This document shows positions 42,199 through 48,034 of a stretch of DNA of 48,034 bases, in pieces. The notes beneath the pieces are model-generated. The model was not told where the DNA came from and did no database searches. It saw only the letters and a program-made list of their open reading frames with translations. This DNA comes from an uncultured Pseudomonadota bacterium (GTDB lineage Bacteria > Pseudomonadota > Gammaproteobacteria > Steroidobacterales > Steroidobacteraceae), in the NCBI GenBank assembly GCA_903879335.1, contig CAIRLC010000039.1, positions 1-48,034 of the forward strand. The letters are read 5' to 3'. Numbering within the stretch: position 1 is the first letter of the stretch; every line of letters starts with the position of its first letter. Both the position numbers and the translations under genes were made by a program.

Positions 42199-43074
42199 TC
42201 AGCGGGCCATCCGTGCAGCGGCCACATTGAGCGCCAAACCCGCCACCACAAAAAGACCGGCGACCACCTTCCACGCCGGCAAGGTCTCGCCGAGGACCAG
42301 TGCGGCCGAGGTCATCCCAAACACCGGCACCATCAGCGAGGTGGGCGCGACGGTCGCGGCCGGGTAACGCATCAGGAGCCAGTTCCAGATGCCAAAACCG
42401 ATCAAGGTGTTGCCCACGGCTTGCCAAACGACGGCGATCCAGGCGAGCCACGTGGCGCTCGCAAAGGCGTCAAAGGCCCCGTCTACCCCATGGGTGATGA
42501 GGTGCAAGAGCAACAGCGGTGGCACCGCAAAGACACTGGACCACACCATGAAGCCGAACATGTCGACGCGCCCCGCGCGCCGGACAACCAAATTTGAACA
42601 GGACCATGACAGCGCGGCGCACAGCACCAGCGCGAAGCCTTTGAAGGTCACGGTGGTGTCGGGACGCGCCAGCGTATGCCAGGCAATCAGACCAATGCCT
42701 GTCGCCGCGATCACGAGCGCGAGCACCTGCAGCGGTTTCAAGCGCTCGTGGTAAACGACGGCGGAAATCATGATCGTGATGAAGGCCTGGGATTGCATCA
42801 ACAAGGAGGCAAGACCCGGCGAGATGTCATGCCGCATAGCCAGGAACAACACGCCAAATTGGCCCGCGCCGAGCAGCAGACCGAACTGCATCAAGTAGCG
42901 CCATGGGATCTTTGGACGCGGGACGAACAACAACCACGGGAACGCTGAGCCAAAGAATCGCAGGGCCGCAAATAAAAAGGGCGGAAACTCGCTGAGACCG
43001 AACTTGATGACGACGAAATTCGTGCCCCAAATCCCTGTGATCAGTACGGCTAAGAACAGATGGAAGGGGCTCAT
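42199..43074 (-). CDS. eamA: EamA-family exporter (O-acetylserine/cysteine exporter-like)
   Basis: The 291-residue drug/metabolite transporter has ten predicted helices in two EamA repeats. It begins FLAVLITGIWGTNFVVIKFG, continues with PPFLFAALRFFGSAFPWLLF, PGLASLLMQSQAFITIMIS and GIGLIAWHTL, and in the second repeat has AALSWSCSNLVVRRAG, IGFGIWNWLLMRYPAATVAP and LMVPVFGMTSAALVLGE. These match the Escherichia coli EamA (YdeD) pattern, a cysteine/O-acetylserine exporter. Its ATG overlaps the stop of the upstream dimethylglycine-dehydrogenase-like gene (ATGA), so it may export a product of that enzyme's pathway instead. The family is firm; the substrate is uncertain. Confidence 0.88.
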   Translation of the reverse strand: MSPFHLFLAVLITGIWGTNFVVIKFGLSEFPPFLFAALRFFGSAFPWLLFVPRPKIPWRYLMQFGLLLGAGQFGVLFLAMRHDISPGLASLLMQSQAFITIMISAVVYHERLKPLQVLALVIAATGIGLIAWHTLARPDTTVTFKGFALVLCAALSWSCSNLVVRRAGRVDMFGFMVWSSVFAVPPLLLLHLITHGVDGAFDAFASATWLAWIAVVWQAVGNTLIGFGIWNWLLMRYPAATVAPTSLMVPVFGMTSAALVLGETLPAWKVVAGLFVVAGLALNVAAARMAR

Positions 43075-45530
43075 GCGCGGACGCGCTGATGGGTGGGGTC
43101 GTAGAGCGGCGTCAGGCTTACCACGGCCGGGTATTTCACTCCGGCAATGTCCACTTCCCAGACGCCATCCCGCAAGTACGCCTCGTCGACCACGCAGCCC
43201 GGCTCGACCATCGCCAAGCCCACCGCGCCACCCAAGGTGTGTCCGTAGGACGCGGCGCGGATATAGCCGACTGCAACGCCGCTGCGATGCAGCACTTCCG
43301 CGTGGTACATCAGGGGTTCAGGGTTTTGGACGAGCACCTGCACCAAGCGACGCTTTAAGGGGCCGGCGGCGAGTTTCGCCTGTACAGCGGTCTCGCCGAT
43401 AAACCCGCCGGGCTTGCCGAGCGCGAGTGCGAATTGAAAGCCCGTCTCGAGCGGGTCATCGGTGTTGTCGATGTCATGCCCGTAGTCGCGGTAGGCTTTT
43501 TCCATGCGCAGGCTCCCGAGCGCTTTGAGCCCCGCGTGTACAAGGCCATGCGCCGCCCCCGCATCAATCAGACGTTCGTGGACATACGCGGCTTGTTCGC
43601 TTGGGATGTAGAGTTCGTAGCCGAGTTCGCCGACATACGTGATGCGCACGCACCAGGCGCGGGCAAAGCCCAGATCGATTTCCTTTACTGCGCGAAAGGG
43701 AAAGGCGCTTGCCGATAGGTCGGTGGTCGTCACCGACTGCAACAGCGCGCGCGACTTCGGTCCTTGGATGTTCATCTGCCCGTAGGCGGAGGTGACGTCG
43801 GTGGTGAAGCAGTGCGCATCGTCCGGTGTGCGTCGGCGCAGCCAGGTGCCGACGTGTTTCACCATCGTGTCGGTGACGACGACGAGGAAACGCTCGTCAT
43901 CGAGTTTCGCGACGGTGACGTCGGCCTCCAGTTTTCCATCTTCGTTCAGCCACTGCGTATAGGTGATCTTGCCGAAGGGGCCATTGACGGCATTGGCGGA
44001 GATGCGATCCAGCACCCGTCCCGCATCACGGCCCTGGACCAAAAACTTACCCATGAAGGACATGTCCATGGCAACGACGCCGGTGCGCGCGGCGGTGTGC
44101 TCGCGCACCCAGCGATCCCACCAACTGGCGCGTCCCCAGGTTAAGGGCCCCGCTTCGGGCATTGGTCCGGGTTCACCGAACCAATCCGGGCTCTCCCACC
44201 CGCTGACCTCTTTGAAATAGGCCCCCAGTTTGGCCAACTGCGCATGGAATGGTGAGCGGCGTGCACCACGCGCCGTGTTCAGGCTGAGGTTGGGATAGTG
44301 ACACTGGTACACCATGCCTAAGGACTCGACCGTGCGGGCGCGGCGATACTCGCGGTTCGACTGATAGACATGCAGTCGGTCGATGTTAAAGCCCGTGACG
44401 TCGACGTCCGGGATGCCGTGCATGATCCAGTGCGCCAGGGCTCGCCCCATACCGCCACCGGTGAGTATGCCGATCGAATTTAAGCCGGCCGCCACGAAGT
44501 AACCGTCGACCTCCGGCGCCTCCCCGACAATCGGCCGTAGGTCGGGCGTAAAGCTCTCTGGACCGCAGAAAAATTTCTTGATCCCGATGCGCGTGGTCAC
44601 CGGTACGCGCGACATGGCGCGTTCCAGGAAGGGTCCCATGCGCTCCCAGTCCGGCGGTAAGTCCAAGAAGCTCGCATCGGTCGGCATGCCATCCAATTGC
44701 CACGCGGCAGCCTCCGGCTCAAACAAGCCAACCATCAGGCCGCCACCCTCTTCGCGGTAGTAGCCATAAAACCCCGGGTCTTCGAGCACTGGCATATTGG
44801 CCGGCAGCCCGGGGATGGGTTCCGTGATGAGGTAGTAATGTTCCGCCGCTTGGTTCGGGATATTCACGCCGGCGCGCGCGCCGAATTCGCGCGCCCACAT
44901 GCCGCAGCAGTTCACGACGACATCGGCCTCAATCGTGCCGTAGGCTGTCGTTACGCCGCTGACGCGTCGACCCTTCTTGGTAATGCCGGTGGCCGGCATG
45001 CCTTCATAGATCTGTACGCCCCGCATGCGCGCGCCTTTAGCGAGCGCCATCGTGACGTCGACGGGATTGACGCGGCCGTCGCCCGGGACGTAGAAGCCGG
45101 CTTCGATATCGTCGACCTTGGCGAGCGGGAACAGCTTCTCCACCTCGCTCGGGGAGACTTCGTGGACTTCAACACCCAGATGGCGGTTAAAGGCGGCGAC
45201 CCGTCGGTATTCTTCAAGACGCCCTTTGTCGGAGGCGACCTCTAAGAGTCCAATCGGACGGAAGCCGGTAGCTTGTCCGGTTTCGGCCTCTAGGCGGCTG
45301 TACAAGTCGCGCGTGTATTTGCGCATCTCAGTCGAGGTTTCGGAGGTGGATCCAAACCGGACCATGAGACCGGCCGCGTGCCACGTCGTCCCCGAGGTCA
45401 AACGATCGCGTTCCAACAGCACGATGTCGGTCCATCCCGCGAGGGCCAAGTGATAGGCGACGGAGGTGCCGATGACGCCTCCGCCGACAACGACGACGCG
45501 AGCACGGTTCGGCAGGTTGGGTACGTTCAT
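43071..45530 (-). CDS. Dimethylglycine/sarcosine dehydrogenase-like FAD and folate enzyme
   Basis: The ATG at 45530, with GGAG five bases upstream, gives 819 residues. The order is: a DAO-type FAD domain starting RVVVVGGGVIGTSVAYHLA, with LTSGTTWHAAGL whose His51 corresponds to the histidine that binds FAD covalently; a linker domain (about 380-430); a GcvT-like folate-binding domain (MDMSFMGKFLVQGRDAGRVL, MNIQGPKSRALLQ, TYVGELGYELYIP); and a GcvT C-terminal barrel (GYIRAASYGHTLGGAVGLAM). Such enzymes demethylate dimethylglycine or sarcosine and hand the one-carbon unit to tetrahydrofolate. The substrate could be another N-methyl amino acid. It is the first gene of a two-gene unit with eamA. 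Confidence 0.92.
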   Translation of the reverse strand: MNVPNLPNRARVVVVGGGVIGTSVAYHLALAGWTDIVLLERDRLTSGTTWHAAGLMVRFGSTSETSTEMRKYTRDLYSRLEAETGQATGFRPIGLLEVASDKGRLEEYRRVAAFNRHLGVEVHEVSPSEVEKLFPLAKVDDIEAGFYVPGDGRVNPVDVTMALAKGARMRGVQIYEGMPATGITKKGRRVSGVTTAYGTIEADVVVNCCGMWAREFGARAGVNIPNQAAEHYYLITEPIPGLPANMPVLEDPGFYGYYREEGGGLMVGLFEPEAAAWQLDGMPTDASFLDLPPDWERMGPFLERAMSRVPVTTRIGIKKFFCGPESFTPDLRPIVGEAPEVDGYFVAAGLNSIGILTGGGMGRALAHWIMHGIPDVDVTGFNIDRLHVYQSNREYRRARTVESLGMVYQCHYPNLSLNTARGARRSPFHAQLAKLGAYFKEVSGWESPDWFGEPGPMPEAGPLTWGRASWWDRWVREHTAARTGVVAMDMSFMGKFLVQGRDAGRVLDRISANAVNGPFGKITYTQWLNEDGKLEADVTVAKLDDERFLVVVTDTMVKHVGTWLRRRTPDDAHCFTTDVTSAYGQMNIQGPKSRALLQSVTTTDLSASAFPFRAVKEIDLGFARAWCVRITYVGELGYELYIPSEQAAYVHERLIDAGAAHGLVHAGLKALGSLRMEKAYRDYGHDIDNTDDPLETGFQFALALGKPGGFIGETAVQAKLAAGPLKRRLVQVLVQNPEPLMYHAEVLHRSGVAVGYIRAASYGHTLGGAVGLAMVEPGCVVDEAYLRDGVWEVDIAGVKYPAVVSLTPLYDPTHQRVRA

Positions 45531-45937
45531 GGTCACTCCGGCGACGAGGCGATAGACGCGCGAGGCCGGATTGTACCGCCGAGCGTCGCTCGGCGTTTAG
45601 ATGCCGCTGGCCGCGGCTGGAGCGGCGCAGCGTGTTCTTGCGCTCGCCCAACCGTGCCAAGCGACCCAGCACGCGGTGGGTGCGTTGGCGATCCATGCCC
45701 GACCTTATGACTTCGTATTGCCGAGAACTGCGGAGCAACGCGTCGATTTATCGAAGCTTGATACGAATCGGCTCCAAGAACGTCGAGGCCACGAACGGGG
45801 CCGCTGTATTGCAGGCGTGGGTTCACGTGAGCCACACGCGTACGTCGTTACACCGTCAGATGGGCGTCATGTCAAACCTCAAGCCCCCCTCGTGGAGGGA
45901 GACGCTCTGTCCCGCGATTACGCCGTCAACCCGACTG
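45531..45937. other. 407-bp non-coding gap with one strong hairpin
   Basis: This lies between the malate synthase gene and the dehydrogenase gene, both on the minus strand. Short frames occur on both strands (for example 45601-45969 plus and 45533-45835 minus), but none shows a domain, convincing start or family likeness. It should contain the dehydrogenase promoter. Apart from the hairpin at 45577-45595 I see no RNA gene or known riboswitch pattern. Confidence 0.5.
45577..45595. other. 8-bp perfect GC-rich hairpin upstream of the dehydrogenase gene
   Basis: CGCCGAGC and GCTCGGCG flank a GTC loop, with only TTT after it on the plus strand. It lies 47-65 bases upstream of the dehydrogenase start on the minus strand. 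It could be a weak terminator for plus-strand transcripts or a structure in the leader of the minus-strand mRNA. Confidence 0.45.
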
Positions 45938-47530
45938 TCAGTTCAGGCGCTCGTATAACGGCGAGGTGAGGAAATCGGCGAGCGTCGGAGCTAAGGACAT
46001 CGCTTCAAAGATACTCGCCGCCTCATCATAGGTGGACTGCGCATGGCTCACGCCGGCAGCGGCTTTGACCCGTGGCAGTTCCTCGGCAATCAGTGCGCGG
46101 ACGAGTGCGACGTTGACCTTGCGGCCATCGTCCAAAATGCCTTTAGGGCTGACCACCCACTGCCAGACCTGGCTTCTCGAGATCTCGGCGGTCGCCGCGT
46201 CCTCCATCAAGTTGTTGATTGGTACACAGCCGTTGCCCGCGAGCCAACTGCCGAGATAGTGGATACCGACGTTGATGTTGTTCCGCAAACCCGCTTCGGT
46301 GATCGGGGTTTGAGGCCGGAAGTCGAGGAGCTGCTCGGCCAGGATCTCCTCGTCGCGTTGTTTGCTCCACTGGTTCGGTGCCGTTCCCAGCACGCGGGTG
46401 AACTCCTCCATCGCGATCGTGACGAGGCCCGGGTGCGCCACCCAGCCACCGTCAAAGCCGTCACGGGCGTCACGCGCCTTGTCGTGGCGGATACCTGCCA
46501 TCGCCTTCTCATTGGCTACGGGATCGCTCTTGATGGGAATCAAGGCACTCATGCCGCCGATGGCGGGGGCATTGCGGCGGTGGCAGGTTTGCACCAGTAA
46601 GAGCGCGTAGGCGCGCATAAACGGCACTTCCATCGTGATCGCGCTGCGATTGGCGAGGCAGAAATTTGGGTCGCGACGAAATTTTTTGATGGCGCTGAAA
46701 ATGTAATCCCAGCGCCCCGCATTCAGTCCGGCCGAGTGCTCGCGCAGCTCGTAGAGGATCTCATCCATCTCGAAAGCCGCGAGGATGGTTTCGATGAGCA
46801 CCGTGGCTTTGATACTGCCGCGCGGCAGACCGATCGCCGTTTGCGCGGCGATGAATACATCGTTCCACAGGCGCGCCTCCAGATGACTCTCCATCTTCGG
46901 CAGATAGTAAAAGGGACCTGCCCCACGCGCGATTTGCGCTTTGGCGTTGTGGAAGAAGGACAGTGCAAAATCAAATAGACCGGCCGAGACGCGCTGCCCA
47001 TCGACCAACACGTGCTTTTCATCCAGGTGCCAGCCGCGGGGGCGCAGCAACAAGGTCGCGACCTTCTCATTCAGGGCGTAACGTTTGCCGGCTTCATTCG
47101 CAAAGGACAAGGTCCCGCGCACTGCATCCCGGATGTTGAGTTGTCCTTCCATTTGGTTGGACCACGTCGGCGTATTGGAATCTTCAAAATCCGCCATGTA
47201 GGAATCTGCGCCTGAGTTCAGCGCGTTGATGATCATTTTCCGTTCGACAGGTCCGGTGATTTCGACGCGCCGGCATTCCAGCGCTGGCGGTAGCGGCGCG
47301 ATCGTCCAGTCGGACTCTCGGATCTCGCGCGTTGCGGCGAGGAAGTCCGGGCGCTCACCGGCATCGAGCCGTGCCTGTCGCTCAACGCGTGCGGCCAATA
47401 GCGCCTGACGACGAGGCTCGAATGCGCGGTGCAGTTGGGCCACGAGACTGAGCGCCTCGTGAGTCAGTATCTCGGCATAGCGCGCATCGATCGGCGCGGT
47501 CAGGGTCAATCCGGCGGGGAGTGTGGTCAT
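45938..47530 (-). CDS. aceB: Malate synthase A
   Basis: The ATG at 47530 with GGAGA six bases upstream gives 530 residues, close to Escherichia coli AceB (533). A longer upstream frame is non-coding. Motifs along the TIM barrel are RRVEITGPVERKMIINALNS, SYMADFEDSNTPTWSN, RPRGWHLDEKHVLVDG, YYLPKMESHLEARLW, VLIETILAAFEMDEILYELR, GRWDYIFSAIKKFR and INVGIHYLGSWLAGNGCVPI. The C-terminal MEDAATAEISRSQVWQW contains the Asp next to the catalytic Glu that is typical of the family. It condenses glyoxylate with acetyl-CoA to malate in the glyoxylate shunt. Isocitrate lyase is not in the window. A LysR-type regulator is divergent to it. Confidence 0.95.
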   Translation of the reverse strand: MTTLPAGLTLTAPIDARYAEILTHEALSLVAQLHRAFEPRRQALLAARVERQARLDAGERPDFLAATREIRESDWTIAPLPPALECRRVEITGPVERKMIINALNSGADSYMADFEDSNTPTWSNQMEGQLNIRDAVRGTLSFANEAGKRYALNEKVATLLLRPRGWHLDEKHVLVDGQRVSAGLFDFALSFFHNAKAQIARGAGPFYYLPKMESHLEARLWNDVFIAAQTAIGLPRGSIKATVLIETILAAFEMDEILYELREHSAGLNAGRWDYIFSAIKKFRRDPNFCLANRSAITMEVPFMRAYALLLVQTCHRRNAPAIGGMSALIPIKSDPVANEKAMAGIRHDKARDARDGFDGGWVAHPGLVTIAMEEFTRVLGTAPNQWSKQRDEEILAEQLLDFRPQTPITEAGLRNNINVGIHYLGSWLAGNGCVPINNLMEDAATAEISRSQVWQWVVSPKGILDDGRKVNVALVRALIAEELPRVKAAAGVSHAQSTYDEAASIFEAMSLAPTLADFLTSPLYERLN

Positions 47531-47617
47531 GGCGACTCTCCATGGTCTTAATGGGTATGAAGCCATCGTACGAGCCCGCGCCGTGCGCCAGTAGACGGCG
47601 TCGGCGACGTTCAGTCG

Positions 47618-47630
47618 ATACTTAAAGTAT
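47618..47630. promoter_or_regulatory. Palindrome in the aceB-lysR spacer (candidate operator)
   Basis: ATACTT-A-AAGTAT is a perfect 13-base palindrome at 47618-47630, 88 bases upstream of aceB and 45 bases upstream of the divergent regulator. LysR-type regulators usually bind palindromes in such spacers. It does not exactly fit the T-N11-A rule, so this remains a candidate. Confidence 0.45.
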
Positions 47631-47674
47631 GGAATGAGGCATCGAAGATCGTTCTGACCGACTATAGTTCGGTC

Positions 47675-48034
47675 ATGGATCGTCACGTGCAACTGCGTAG
47701 TTTTGTGCTCATCGCCGAGAAAGGGGGCTTCGCCGCGGCCGCATCGGTTGAGGGGGTCACCCCGGTCGTGATGGGTCGCCGTTTGTCCGCGCTCGAAGAT
47801 CGATTGGGCGTACGGCTCATGCACCGCTCAACGCGGGGTTTGCGCCTCACGGAGATGGGCCTTGAGTTTCTGGACCGATGCCGCGAGACCTTGCGTGACT
47901 TCGATGATTTGGAGAAGAGCATCGCCGCGACGCGGCGGGCCGTCACCGGCCGGCTGGTCGTGTCGGCGCCGGCCGGTTTCGGTCGTCATCACGTCGCCGC
48001 CCACGCGCCGGCCTTTTTGGCGGCTCATCCCGGC
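47675..48034 (+). CDS. LysR-family transcriptional regulator, 3' partial
   Basis: The frame is open from the ATG at 47675 to the end of the window (120 codons) and clearly continues. It encodes MDRHVQLRSFVLIAEKGGFA, the start of the LysR winged helix. VTPVVMGRRLSALEDRLGVR (recognition helix), LMHRSTRGLRLTEMGLEFLD and the linker helix follow, then RRAVTGRLVVSAPAGFGRHH at the entry of the effector domain. It is divergent from malate synthase, so it probably controls aceB in response to a C2 metabolite. A TATAGT box at 47663-47668 lies only six bases before the ATG and there is no ribosome site, so the mRNA may be leaderless. Confidence 0.88.
   Translation, partial: MDRHVQLRSFVLIAEKGGFAAAASVEGVTPVVMGRRLSALEDRLGVRLMHRSTRGLRLTEMGLEFLDRCRETLRDFDDLEKSIAATRRAVTGRLVVSAPAGFGRHHVAAHAPAFLAAHPG

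Noticed and set aside
45601-45969. Open frames on both strands in the 45531-45937 gap.
   Set aside because: No family likeness, no convincing ribosome site, biased composition, and overlap with the aceB 3' end.
47531-47824. An N-terminal extension of malate synthase of about 98 residues.
   Set aside because: The ATG at 47530 has a good ribosome site and gives the normal family length; the extension overlaps the divergent regulator.

Overview
This window (about 62% G+C by eye) looks like chromosomal DNA of a gammaproteobacterium. The evidence is a RecC-RecB-RecD recombination operon, an assimilatory NADPH sulfite reductase (CysJI) followed by a fused siroheme synthase (CysG), a YgfB/YecA-type UPF0149 protein and a malate synthase A. 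Genes are densely packed, with many ATGA/TTGA stop-start overlaps and frequent GTG or TTG starts. I saw no rRNA, tRNA, CRISPR array, transposase or phage gene. The only accessory-type module is a VapBC toxin-antitoxin pair.

Layout. 1-1288 (+): the 3' part of an MDR alcohol dehydrogenase-like gene and an overlapping SnoaL-like gene. 1309-7277 (-): a catabolic cluster read leftwards, made of an acyl-CoA dehydrogenase, a glutamine-synthetase-like ligase, an N-formylglutamate amidohydrolase-family enzyme, an isochorismatase-like cysteine hydrolase and an APC amino-acid/amine permease. The last four are translationally coupled. 7435-9762 (+): a Cu+-type P-type ATPase with its own terminator. 9888-19418 (+): recC-recB-recD and two small unknown genes that follow closely. 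19537-19803 (+): an orphan 88-residue coiled-coil protein. 19840-22602 (-): an exported unknown protein behind an exported M28 metallopeptidase. An extremely A+T-rich 120-bp island separates these from a PhzF-family gene and an NnrU membrane protein (+). 24410-25758 (-): a GNAT acetyltransferase and the UPF0149 protein.

25987-30720 (+): a tripartite efflux operon with a NodT/TolC-type outer-membrane lipoprotein, a MacA-like adaptor, and a MacB-like ATPase and permease as separate proteins. 30732-31883 (-): an FMN-dependent alpha-hydroxy-acid dehydrogenase. 32150-32839 (+): vapBC, with an operator on its promoter. 33123-38029 (+): cysJ-cysI-cysG, which supplies sulfite reductase and its siroheme cofactor. 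38040-40103 (-): a multifunctional beta-oxidation protein, divergent from a MarR regulator and a DHA2-type drug exporter (+). 42199-45530 (-): a dimethylglycine/sarcosine dehydrogenase-like enzyme overlapping an EamA-type exporter. 45938-47530 (-): malate synthase, divergent from a LysR regulator that runs off the right edge.

Together the genes describe an aerobic heterotroph that uses amines or methylated amines, fatty acids, alpha-hydroxy acids and C2 units, assimilates sulfate, and carries copper and drug efflux. The least explained parts are the ligase/deformylase/isochorismatase/permease operon, the two small genes in the recCBD operon, and the exported protein pair beside the A+T-rich island.
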